The position numbers and the translations under genes were made by a program. Positions 22,212 through 30,296 of a DNA stretch of 64,000 bases are shown piece after piece; within the stretch, counting starts at the first letter, position 1, and every line of letters starts with the position of its first letter. Source of the stretch: UBA8389 sp035719105 (lineage in GTDB: Bacteria > Bacteroidota > Bacteroidia > Bacteroidales > UBA1402); the NCBI GenBank assembly GCA_035719105.1, contig DASTGN010000008.1, positions 434,001 through 498,000 on the forward strand, given 5' to 3'. The notes beneath the pieces were generated by a model, which was not told the DNA's origin, made no database searches, and saw nothing but the letters and a program-made list of their open reading frames with translations.

Positions 22212-24986
22212 CTATTTCTTAAAAGTCTCACCGCTTTGCTTCGAAACCTTGGATGCTTTTTCTGTACGTATTCCACGTCCAAACCGTGTGATCTTATACG
22301 TAAAACTCAACATGACATAGGACGTTAGGGCATTGAATCGGTTTAGTTGCCTGAAATTGTCCCCTATGTTTTCACGAATGTTCAGTTTTTGTTGCAAAAT
22401 ATCCCAGAATTTCAAAGAAATAGTACCTTTTCTTTTGAAAACGGACTTGTCGATGTTAGCGTTCCAAACCCATTCGTCCCTGTCAAACGAGGAATATCCC
22501 TGACGATTCGTATAACTAAGATCGGTGGATATCGTCAGATTGTGAGGCAAATGCAAGTTAATATTGCTGGAACCTGTCCAATCTTTGGTTTCCTGATTTT
22601 TTCTTGAGTTCAGGCTGTTTTGCGTATTGGAATACCGGAAGTTGCCACGCATGCCCACTTCAATCAAATCGGTCGTAAAAGTCAATGATAGATTTTGACT
22701 GGCACTTCCATTCTGAGTACTGCTGAACTTACCCAACCTCAAATGCCCGTCAGCATCAAAAGCTTCGATAGTCTTATCCCTGTCCGAATAGCCAAACCGT
22801 TGTTGATAGCTGATATCCGTGCGGGTATTGAACTGAAGCCTGTTTTTTATGATGGGCGTATTGAACATCAAATTTAAATTGGCGCTGTATGGCGATTTAT
22901 CTGAATTGATGACTTGACTGTATTGCTTGCCGGTCTTGTCATAAATGCTGTTGGTGATCAAGGCATCTTTGGTGTACGTACCGTTCAATCCAATACTGAA
23001 CGAGGAAAAACGCTTGGCATTGAAGCTGGAATACATCAACCGAAGGGTATGCTCAAACGAAGGATTCAATAACGGATTCCCAATCGTTTCATGCATCAAA
23101 TTGTTATTGTTCTTTACGGGTTGAATTTGTTCAATGCTGGGCTGATTGGTTCGGCCACGATATTCCAAACGTGCAAATCTCTTTTTACCGAAAACATATC
23201 GATAAGTGGCTGTGGGAGCGATATTGATCACTTCATTGGGCCTGCTCAACACAAATCCGTTTTTGTAATACGTGGTGTTGTAGGTTTGAGAGGGTTCCAC
23301 TTTAGCACCAATCAGGTAGTTGTATTTGGGCTCCTGATGGCGAAAATTCAATTCAACCGTTTCGTTGTAGAAATTATTCTCGAAATTATTGCTGAAGACT
23401 GAATCCAGTTCGTTAAACAGCCCATCCTCCCCTTTCCTGTATTGAAGTTTCTCGGATTTTCGGTTGTTTAAACGCATGGTGGCAGACAGTTCCAAAAAAT
23501 TCATCATATTCCACAAGGGTTCGACAAAAGAAACGCGCAAATTGGCATTTGTCGAATGGGCGTTCGTTGAATTACGTTGATTGACTACGACCATCGTATC
23601 TTTCGTCGTCTTTTCGGAATAGTTGTGTCCTGAGCTCTCGGATTCGTTAAAATTGCCACCCAAATTGAAAGAAAAGGTACGCCCCTTTTTGGTAGGTGAC
23701 CTTCGGCTGAAGATTACATTCAGATTGGCACTCTTACTATCGTTTTCACTGCTGTTGGATGAGTTACCCCAACTGATGCTGTCGTTTTCTGAAAAGTAGG
23801 CATTCTGACTGGCTCGTGTTGTATAACCTTTCGAATAATCGATTTCCGGTTGCAAGATCATGGTGGTAAACGAATCCAACTTGCATTCCAATTCTAGGCG
23901 CATGTTTGCTTGATGGTTCTCCCTTTGTTGCGCGGTCTCGCTGTTATTCTGATAATTCACATCTTTTATCCAACTTTCCCGTTGGGTAGATGTTTCCGTC
24001 ACATTGTTGGAATGGTTGTATGAACCGTCACCACCAATCTTTAAACCGGTAGATAGTTCGGTATTGTTGTTCGCTCCTAAGTTTTGCGATTCTGTAATGC
24101 CACTCCCTCCACTGATGGCTTCGCGAGCCCTGCCGCTTCGTTGCTTGTTGGAGTTGTTGGCACCACCGACGAGGGCTGTCTGGGAGGTTCCGTCCAAAAT
24201 GTTCACCACAAAATTGTTGTTGTAACGGAAATCGTTTTCCCGGTCGATTCCGCCACCAACCGTTGCATTTCCATAGACCCCTTTTTTTCGGTTGGGCTTG
24301 ATGGTCAGGTTGATGATTCTTTCTGTATTTTCATCTTCAAAGCCTGTCAATTGCGCCATTTCCGATTTTTGGTCAATCACTTGAATGGTAGCAATCATGT
24401 CTACCGGAATGTTTTTGGTTGCCATTTGGATATCACCGCCAAAAAACTTTTTGCCATCTACCCGGACTTTTTTGATTTCTTCGCCATTGATGGTGATTTT
24501 ACCATCCTCGTCGACAACGACTCCTGGCAATTTCTTCAAAAGGTCTTCGATGGGGGCGTTTTCGGCTGTTTTAAAAGCAGCGGTATTGTATTCGATGGTA
24601 TCGTTTTTGACTGCCATCTGGGCAATCATTCCAGTTACCTGAACTTCGCCCAAATTGGTGTCAAGACTTTCCAGAAGGATGTTTTTAAGTAAGACCGTTT
24701 TATTGGCAACCGCCACCTTCCTGGAAGAAGCTCCGTAACCTAAGAAACTGACTTCCACCAAGTATTCACCGTTTTGCACTTTATCCAGACTAAAGGAACC
24801 ATCCGAAAAACTTTGTGCACTTTGCAAATAGGTCGAATCCTTTGCTCTCAACAATCGAATGGTTGCCGATTCGATGGCTCCTTCATCTTTTTTGTCCAAA
24901 ACTTTCCCTTGAATGCTGTGTTGGGCAAAAGTGGAATTGCAAAACAACGAAAAGAGAAATATATAAATATAAATGTGTTTGTTCAT
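22212..24986 (-). CDS. TonB-dependent outer-membrane receptor (carboxypeptidase-regulatory-like N-terminus)
   Basis: 924 aa from the ATG at 24986. The frame extends 15 codons upstream, but MNKHIYIYIFLFSLFCNSTFA is the natural signal peptide. Mature domains: a CarboxypepD_reg/CNA-B-like domain (about 20-105, IQGKVLDKKDEGAIESATIRLL), a plug (EDLLKKLPGVVVDEDGKITING), and a large beta-barrel of the outer-membrane beta-barrel protein family. The barrel is rich in Asn/Ser and lacks the SusC signature. The substrate is unknown. It converges with ferritin and stands alone on its strand downstream of the threonine operon, with no SusD partner. Confidence 0.88.
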   Translation of the reverse strand: MNKHIYIYIFLFSLFCNSTFAQHSIQGKVLDKKDEGAIESATIRLLRAKDSTYLQSAQSFSDGSFSLDKVQNGEYLVEVSFLGYGASSRKVAVANKTVLLKNILLESLDTNLGEVQVTGMIAQMAVKNDTIEYNTAAFKTAENAPIEDLLKKLPGVVVDEDGKITINGEEIKKVRVDGKKFFGGDIQMATKNIPVDMIATIQVIDQKSEMAQLTGFEDENTERIINLTIKPNRKKGVYGNATVGGGIDRENDFRYNNNFVVNILDGTSQTALVGGANNSNKQRSGRAREAISGGSGITESQNLGANNNTELSTGLKIGGDGSYNHSNNVTETSTQRESWIKDVNYQNNSETAQQRENHQANMRLELECKLDSFTTMILQPEIDYSKGYTTRASQNAYFSENDSISWGNSSNSSENDSKSANLNVIFSRRSPTKKGRTFSFNLGGNFNESESSGHNYSEKTTKDTMVVVNQRNSTNAHSTNANLRVSFVEPLWNMMNFLELSATMRLNNRKSEKLQYRKGEDGLFNELDSVFSNNFENNFYNETVELNFRHQEPKYNYLIGAKVEPSQTYNTTYYKNGFVLSRPNEVINIAPTATYRYVFGKKRFARLEYRGRTNQPSIEQIQPVKNNNNLMHETIGNPLLNPSFEHTLRLMYSSFNAKRFSSFSIGLNGTYTKDALITNSIYDKTGKQYSQVINSDKSPYSANLNLMFNTPIIKNRLQFNTRTDISYQQRFGYSDRDKTIEAFDADGHLRLGKFSSTQNGSASQNLSLTFTTDLIEVGMRGNFRYSNTQNSLNSRKNQETKDWTGSSNINLHLPHNLTISTDLSYTNRQGYSSFDRDEWVWNANIDKSVFKRKGTISLKFWDILQQKLNIRENIGDNFRQLNRFNALTSYVMLSFTYKITRFGRGIRTEKASKVSKQSGETFKK

Positions 24987-25028
24987 AGACCTATTGGACA
25001 CTGAAACTCTAAAAAAGTTAAAGGCCTC

Positions 25029-25061
25029 CATGCAATTTTTTGCTTTTAATCGAATTGCATG
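25029..25061. repeat. 9-bp inverted repeat between thrC and the TonB-receptor gene
   Basis: CATGCAATT (25029-25037) and AATTGCATG (25053-25061) are perfect arms with a 15-nt loop. It lies 16 nt past the thrC stop and 43 nt before the receptor start. It has no T run after it on the minus strand, so it is not a classical terminator. It could be a 3' hairpin of the thr mRNA or an operator for the receptor gene. Confidence 0.5.
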
Positions 25062-25076
25062 TCCAAAGTCTTGATC

Positions 25077-26378
25077 TTATTTACGCAGCAAAAACGTCTT
25101 AAACGATTCGAAATCTGCAGACATTGGAATCGATTGTTTTTCTCCTTTCAAAAAGGCTTGTAGACGTTCAGGAATTTCTACCGGAGCTCCGATGATGGCT
25201 TCCACCGTTTCCTTAAATTTGGCTGGATGGGCGGTTTCGAGGAAAACACCAACTTGACCCGGTTGCAATTGCTCTTCTAGGGCACGATAGCCACAAGCTC
25301 CATGAGGATCAAGCAAATAGCCGGTTTCGTCGTATATTTGCTTAACCGTTTCAGCTATCTGGGCATCGTTATAGCGTGCACCATGAATATCTGCCGAAAG
25401 TTTGGCATGTTGATGGTCGTACAGGTCGAGAACGCGCGCAAAATTACTTGGATCGCCCACATCCATGGCGTTTGCAATTGTAGCGACAGAAGGCTTGGGC
25501 ATGTATTCGCCCGTTCTCAAATATTCGTAAAAAATATCGTTCTTGTTGTTGGAGGCAATGAAAAGCTGAATGGGCAAACCCATCCTTTTACCAATCAAAC
25601 CGGCCGTGATGTTGCCGAAATTGCCGCTGGGAACGCTAACAACGATGTTTTCCGATTTCCCCAACCGCTTCAATTGGGCATAGGCATTAAAATAATAGAA
25701 TGCCTGAGGCAGAAAACGAGCGACATTGATGGAGTTGGCTGAAGTCAGGTTCATGTGCGCTTTTAGGTCGGCATCCATAAAGGAAGCTTTGACAAGTGCC
25801 TGACAGTCGTCAAAGGTTCCATCCACTTCTACCGCCGTGATGTTTTGTCCAAGCGTTGTGAATTGTTTTTCCTGAATTTCGCTGACCAATCCTTTGGGAT
25901 ACAACACATAAACATGAATGCCTTCTACCCCGAGAAAACCGTTGGCAACAGCCGAACCTGTATCACCCGAAGTGGCAACCAACACGTTCACTTGACTTTG
26001 GCCCTGCTTCTCAATAAAATGCGAAAGCAATCGTGCCATAAAACGACCTCCAACATCTTTGAAGGCAGAAGTCGGTCCATGAAAAAGTTCCAAGCTGTAA
26101 ATATTTTCTTTCACTTGAACCAACGGCGTTTCGAAACTCAACGTATCGAAAACAATCTTCTTTAAGATGTCGGCATCCAGGTCTTCCCCAAAAAAACCGT
26201 CGGCCACTTGATACGACATTTCCTGAAAACTCAGGTTTTGTATGTTTTCAAAAAAAGAGGCAGGAAGCTTTTTAATCGTTTCCGGCATAAAAAGCCCGCG
26301 ATCACCAGCCAAACCGTCAACGACGGCCACTTGAAGGGAAACAGGAGCTACTTTCTTATTGGTGCTGTAATAGTTCAT
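25077..26378 (-). CDS. thrC: threonine synthase
   Basis: 433 aa PLP enzyme converting O-phosphohomoserine to threonine. It begins MNYYSTNKKVAPVSLQVAVV, typical of the long form, with DRGLFMPE, the PLP lysine K107 in FHGPTSAFKDVGGRF, the phosphate-binding ATSGDTGSAVANGF loop and the SANSINVARFLPQ block. It is the last gene of the thr operon, and its ATG overlaps the preceding stop by 4 nt (translational coupling). It is the expected partner of the upstream aspartokinase-homoserine dehydrogenase. Confidence 0.96.
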   Translation of the reverse strand: MNYYSTNKKVAPVSLQVAVVDGLAGDRGLFMPETIKKLPASFFENIQNLSFQEMSYQVADGFFGEDLDADILKKIVFDTLSFETPLVQVKENIYSLELFHGPTSAFKDVGGRFMARLLSHFIEKQGQSQVNVLVATSGDTGSAVANGFLGVEGIHVYVLYPKGLVSEIQEKQFTTLGQNITAVEVDGTFDDCQALVKASFMDADLKAHMNLTSANSINVARFLPQAFYYFNAYAQLKRLGKSENIVVSVPSGNFGNITAGLIGKRMGLPIQLFIASNNKNDIFYEYLRTGEYMPKPSVATIANAMDVGDPSNFARVLDLYDHQHAKLSADIHGARYNDAQIAETVKQIYDETGYLLDPHGACGYRALEEQLQPGQVGVFLETAHPAKFKETVEAIIGAPVEIPERLQAFLKGEKQSIPMSADFESFKTFLLRK

Positions 26379-27583
26379 TTCAAAAAGGCTTTAATAAATT
26401 GATCATCCTGAAGCAGGCCATAAGCGCCTTTTCGCGCGGCAAATTCGTCATAAACCTCTACTTCGTCAGGTTCCTCTCCCGGACGATAGATCAAAAAAGG
26501 CACAGGCTCGTTCACATGGGTCTTGGTGCGGCAATATGTGGGATGGTCGGGTAACACGGCTATGGTTACTGGTTCGTCCCAAGTTTTGACCGCTTCGTAA
26601 ATGGGGCCTACGATGCGGCTGTCCAGGTTTTCGATGGTCTTGATTTTCAACGGAACATTACCTTCGTGACCAGCCTCATCCGAAGCTTCCAAATGTAAAA
26701 AAACGAAATCCTTTTTTCGAAGCTCGTCTAAAGCAGCTTTAGCCTTGCCTTCGTAATTGGTGTTGTACAAACCGGTGGCTCCTTCCACTCCAATGGATTC
26801 AAGACCAGCATAAATGCCAATGCCTTTAATCAAATCCACGGCAGAAATCACTGATCCAGATTTCACGTTTGGAAACTGCTCCATCAGCGTCTTCATGGCC
26901 GGTTTATAACCTGGCGACCAAGGCCATATGCTGTTGGCCGGATCTTTGCCTTCAGCGATGCGTTTCAGATTGACTGGATGGTTGGCCAACAACTCTTGCG
27001 ACCTGATAATCAGGCGATTCAATTCATCGGCGGTCGCTTGCGCTTCTGGGACCAACGGTTTGACTAAAACGTCCTTGAAAAGCGTACCAGGCACATCGTG
27101 AGGCGGTGTGCACTCAATCTTTTTATTTCCGCCTTTAAGGACTAATAAATGCCGATACGAAATGCCAACATGGAATTTAACCGTGTCATTGCCGAGTTCA
27201 GCCTCCAAAAAATGCATCAGTTCTGTTGCTTCCTCGTTTGAAATGTGACCAGCAGAATGGTTTTTGATTTTATCGTTCTGAATGCAGATGATGTTGCATC
27301 GCAGCGCCATATCGCCTGGTTGGAGGGTCACGCCGATGCTTGCAGCTTCAAGCGAACCACGGCCTTCGAAATCGGTACGAACATCGTAACCGAGCAAACT
27401 CAGGTTGGCAATTTCGCTGCCAGGGGCAAATCCATCGGGCACCGTCACCAGCATGCCACTTCGTCCTTTTAAGGCCAACAGGTCCATGTAGGGCGTGTTG
27501 GCCACTTGCATCGGAGATTTATCGTCCAAAGCAGGAATGGCTTCCTCGGCCATCCCGTCGCCTAAAATAATAATGTATTTCAT
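26375..27583 (-). CDS. cofactor-independent phosphoglycerate mutase-like protein, proposed homoserine kinase
   Basis: 402 aa alkaline-phosphatase-superfamily protein of the archaeal-type (ApgM) mutase family. The metal-binding start IIILGDGMAEEAIPAL, the candidate nucleophile S56 in PGSEIANLSLLGYD, and the metal-ligand regions HLEASDEAGHEGN and AVLPDHPTY are all present. It sits between thrA and thrC and overlaps both by 4 nt. No ThrB homologue is present in the operon, and this family is known in Bacteroidota genomes as the 'proposed homoserine kinase'. It therefore probably makes O-phosphohomoserine. That role is inferred from context; a true glycolytic mutase function cannot be excluded from sequence. 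Confidence 0.85.
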   Translation of the reverse strand: MKYIIILGDGMAEEAIPALDDKSPMQVANTPYMDLLALKGRSGMLVTVPDGFAPGSEIANLSLLGYDVRTDFEGRGSLEAASIGVTLQPGDMALRCNIICIQNDKIKNHSAGHISNEEATELMHFLEAELGNDTVKFHVGISYRHLLVLKGGNKKIECTPPHDVPGTLFKDVLVKPLVPEAQATADELNRLIIRSQELLANHPVNLKRIAEGKDPANSIWPWSPGYKPAMKTLMEQFPNVKSGSVISAVDLIKGIGIYAGLESIGVEGATGLYNTNYEGKAKAALDELRKKDFVFLHLEASDEAGHEGNVPLKIKTIENLDSRIVGPIYEAVKTWDEPVTIAVLPDHPTYCRTKTHVNEPVPFLIYRPGEEPDEVEVYDEFAARKGAYGLLQDDQFIKAFLK

Positions 27584-30009
27584 CGTATGTTGGCAATACT
27601 GATGATATCAGCAAAAACTCCAGCAGCCGTAACCAATGCACCTGCACCATACCCTTTGATCATCATCGGATACTGCAAATAGCGTTCGGTTGTGATCAGA
27701 ATGATGTTGTTGCTGCCTTCCAAATCGTAGAAGGGATGCGTGGAGGATACTTCCTGCAAACCGACTGAACACATTCCGTTTTCCATCGTGGCGACAAAGC
27801 GGAACCGTTTGTTTTGGTTGGCCAAAACCTTGCGTTTTTCTTCAAAATCATCGTCCAATTCACTAATGGTTGCCCAAAAGTCATCGAGTGATCCTTGGAA
27901 ATATTTGTCGGGCACAAAGAGATTCTTGCTCACTTCTTCTTGTTCCAGTTGGTAACCAGCTTCACGAGCCAAAATAAGAATCTTGCGAATGACATCCTTG
28001 CCACTCAGGTCAATACGGGGATCGGGTTCCGCATAACGAGCTTCCTGCGCCATCTTGATGGTCTGACTGAAAGGGATTTCCGCACTGATCGTATTGAAAA
28101 TATAGTTCAACGTTCCGGAAAGGACAGCTTCCATCTTCAGGATGCGGTCACCCGAATTAATCAGGTTGTTGATGGTGTTGATGATGGGCAAACCGGCACC
28201 GACATTGGTTTCGAACAAATACTTGATGCCTTTTTGACGAGCCAGGTTTTTCAGTCCAATGTAATTGTTGTATTCCGAGGAAGCAGCAATCTTGTTGGCT
28301 GCAACGACTGAAACGTTGTTTTCCATCAGTTCACGGTACAATCCGGCAATTTGTGCTGAAGCGGTGCAATCGACGAACACCGAATTGAAGATGTTCATGT
28401 TCAAAATCTCTTCCTTCAAAAGTTCAGGCGAAGTATCGATGCCTTCTTTGTACAACAAATCCTGATAATTTTCCAGGTCAATTCCATCGCGGTTGAAAAT
28501 GGCTTTATTGATGTCGGCAATACCAACCACATTCAATTTCAAACCATTTTGTTTCATCAAAAGCGGTTGTTGCTGTTTGATCTGGTCAAGCAAGCTGCCA
28601 CCGACCGTTCCGATTCCTGTCAAGAAGATGTTCAGTACTTGGTATTCGGATAGGAAAAAACTATCGTGGATGACGTTCAACGCTTTCCGCAACGAAGAGA
28701 CATTGGTGACAAACGAAATATTTGTTTCGGAAGCACCTTGTGCACAAGCAATTACATTGATACCATTACGTCCCAACGTACCGAATAGCTTGCCGGCAAT
28801 ACCGGGTGTGCGCTTCATGTTTTCACCGACGATGGCCACGGTAGCCAAATCTTTCTCAGCGAAAATCTTATTGATTTCTCCGTTTTCGACTTCTGATTTG
28901 AATTCGATTTGCAACACGCGAACCGCTTCATCGGCATCGGCATTACGAACACCGATGGATGTTGAATTCTCGGAGGAGGCTTGAGAAACCAAGAAAACAC
29001 TGATGCCAGTCTGTGCAAGTGCTTTGAATATGCGGTAGTTCACCCCGATCACACCGACCATGCCCAAACCTTCGACGGTTATCAGACTGGTGTCGGAAAT
29101 GGAGGAAATTCCCTTGATGGCCTTACCTTCACCATTTTTGTCGCTCGAAATGAACGTGCCGGGTGCCTCAGGGTTAAAAGTATTTTTAATGATGATGGGA
29201 ATGTTCTTGTTGTAGGCCGGGAAAATCGTCGGCGGATAAATGACTTTGGCGCCAAACGTACATAACTCCATGGCTTCCACGAAAGTGAGTCTTTCGATGA
29301 CATAGGCATTGTTGATGACGCGGGGATCGGCTGTCATGAAGCCATCCACGTCCGTCCAGATTTCCAACACGGTGGCATTCAGGTCGGCAGCCAGTATGGC
29401 AGCGGTATAGTCGGAACCACCTCGACCCAGATTGGTGGTTTCACCCGTTCGAATGTTGCTCGATATAAATCCACCCACAACCGTTACGGCTGGGAGTTCC
29501 TCAAAAGCATTGGCGATGAGTCTGGAAGTTTCTTGAAAATCTACGATGTGTTTGCCAAACTGATCCTCTGTCTTGATGAGTTCACGAGAGTCTATATGAT
29601 TAGACTTAAGCAGCTTAGCTATAAAATGTGAAGAAATGCGTTCCCCGTAGCTCAAGATGGCTGCAGAGGTTTTAGGGGAACAATCTTGAATAAGGTATAA
29701 ACCTTTGAAGATGTTGCCAAGTTCGTCCAACATCGCATCCACCTCGAACTGGATGGCTGCCAGGTCTTCGTCAGCAAACAGGCCGTTCAGCAATTCTTCG
29801 TGAATGGTGCGGATGGCCAAAAAGGCTTGTTGATATTCTAAGTCACCAGCGGTGGCTAATTTAGTTGTTTGAATGAGTTGATCGGTTATTCCGCCTACGG
29901 CTGAAACCACTACCACTACCGGCTCACTGGCCGAACCGACCATCTGTTTGATGGTGAGAATGCTGTTCACGGAACCTACGGACGTTCCGCCGAATTTCAT
30001 TACTTTCAT
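27580..30009 (-). CDS. thrA: bifunctional aspartate kinase / homoserine dehydrogenase
   Basis: 809 aa. Residues 1 to about 450 are aspartokinase: KFGGTSVGS at the N-terminus, VVVVVSAVGGITDQLI, GRGGSDYTAAILAADL, EIWTDVDGFMTADPR, then two ACT-type regulatory segments. From about residue 460 there is a homoserine dehydrogenase with NAD(P) motif LTGIGTVGGSLLDQI, VAANKIA, the GAGLPIINTINNLI block and YAEPDPRIDLSGKDVIRK. It catalyses the first and third steps from aspartate to threonine and methionine. Its ATG lies 171 nt after the stop of a Thr-rich leader peptide. Regulation is therefore probably both allosteric (ACT) and by attenuation. Confidence 0.97.
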   Translation of the reverse strand: MKVMKFGGTSVGSVNSILTIKQMVGSASEPVVVVVSAVGGITDQLIQTTKLATAGDLEYQQAFLAIRTIHEELLNGLFADEDLAAIQFEVDAMLDELGNIFKGLYLIQDCSPKTSAAILSYGERISSHFIAKLLKSNHIDSRELIKTEDQFGKHIVDFQETSRLIANAFEELPAVTVVGGFISSNIRTGETTNLGRGGSDYTAAILAADLNATVLEIWTDVDGFMTADPRVINNAYVIERLTFVEAMELCTFGAKVIYPPTIFPAYNKNIPIIIKNTFNPEAPGTFISSDKNGEGKAIKGISSISDTSLITVEGLGMVGVIGVNYRIFKALAQTGISVFLVSQASSENSTSIGVRNADADEAVRVLQIEFKSEVENGEINKIFAEKDLATVAIVGENMKRTPGIAGKLFGTLGRNGINVIACAQGASETNISFVTNVSSLRKALNVIHDSFFLSEYQVLNIFLTGIGTVGGSLLDQIKQQQPLLMKQNGLKLNVVGIADINKAIFNRDGIDLENYQDLLYKEGIDTSPELLKEEILNMNIFNSVFVDCTASAQIAGLYRELMENNVSVVAANKIAASSEYNNYIGLKNLARQKGIKYLFETNVGAGLPIINTINNLINSGDRILKMEAVLSGTLNYIFNTISAEIPFSQTIKMAQEARYAEPDPRIDLSGKDVIRKILILAREAGYQLEQEEVSKNLFVPDKYFQGSLDDFWATISELDDDFEEKRKVLANQNKRFRFVATMENGMCSVGLQEVSSTHPFYDLEGSNNIILITTERYLQYPMMIKGYGAGALVTAAGVFADIISIANIR

Positions 30010-30109
30010 AAGTTTTTTTTTGTTTTTTAGCTGTACTGAAACGTCGGACGTACAAATGCCCCGAGTGTTTTCAACACCATTTCAGACATAAAGAAAATTT
30101 ATTTTTTGG

Positions 30110-30129
30110 AAAAATGCCCGTTGGAGGGC
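30110..30129 (-). terminator. putative attenuator terminator hairpin of the threonine operon
   Basis: On the minus strand GCCC-TCCAAC-GGGC (30129-30116) is followed by ATTTTT. The stem is only 4 bp but all G/C. Its 5' arm and loop (CCCTCCAA, 30128-30121) are complementary, with one G-U pair, to TTGGGGGG in the leader peptide frame (30193-30186), which gives a competing antiterminator. The short stem makes this less certain than the Phe/Tyr attenuator. Confidence 0.55.
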
Positions 30130-30149
30130 TTGGCCAAGAATACGCACCG

Positions 30150-30180
30150 ATATCCCCTTCTGCCAGACTGTGGAAGATAT
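30150..30180 (-). promoter_or_regulatory. hairpin in the thr leader between leader peptide and terminator
   Basis: On the minus strand ATATCTTC (30180-30173) can pair with GGGGATAT (30157-30150), 8 bp including two G-U pairs, with a 15-nt loop. It begins directly after the leader stop codon. It could be a pause or protector hairpin of the attenuator. AAGGGG in its 3' arm could instead pair with CCCCTT at the end of the Thr codon run. Confidence 0.4.
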
Positions 30181-30231
30181 TTAGACCCCCCAAGGGGTTG
30201 TGGTAGTTCGCATGTATGATAAATACAACAT
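30181..30231 (-). CDS. thrL: threonine leader peptide (attenuation sensor)
   Basis: 16-codon frame from ATG at 30231 to TAA at 30183-30181, encoding MLYLSYMRTTTTPWGV. The four Thr codons are consecutive (30207-30196). A second in-frame ATG at 30213 would give a 10-residue version with the same Thr run. It is preceded by a near-ideal Bacteroidota promoter and followed by competing RNA hairpins and thrA. It therefore has the position and composition of a thr attenuator leader. Unlike enterobacterial thrL it contains no Ile codons, so it would report Thr-tRNA alone. Confidence 0.85.
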   Translation of the reverse strand: MLYLSYMRTTTTPWGV

Positions 30232-30257
30232 GGCGGTAAGGAATTCTATTGTTTTTG

Positions 30258-30288
30258 CAAATATAAAAAAAAATATTGATGTGAACAA
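30258..30288 (-). promoter_or_regulatory. promoter of the threonine operon
   Basis: On the minus strand a -33 TTG (30288-30286) is followed after 20 nt by the -7 box TATATTTG (30265-30258), a full match to the Bacteroidota housekeeping consensus TTG-N19-21-TAnnTTTG. Transcription would start about 20 nt before the leader peptide ATG. The -33 element lies only 9 nt beyond the stop of the upstream GH43-like gene. Confidence 0.82.
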
Positions 30289-30296
30289 CAACGTTT

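Noticed and set aside
24084..24692. 202-codon plus-strand frame opposite the TonB receptor
   Set aside because: Cys/Phe-rich, no domain; lies opposite the conserved plug domain of the receptor.
24987..25031. N-terminal extension of the TonB receptor
   Set aside because: It would place 15 polar residues before a clean signal peptide and begins inside the inverted repeat.
30131..30140. Perfect 10-bp palindrome near the thr attenuator (CTTGGCCAAG region)
   Set aside because: No loop, so it cannot form a useful RNA hairpin. May be chance; not called as an operator.
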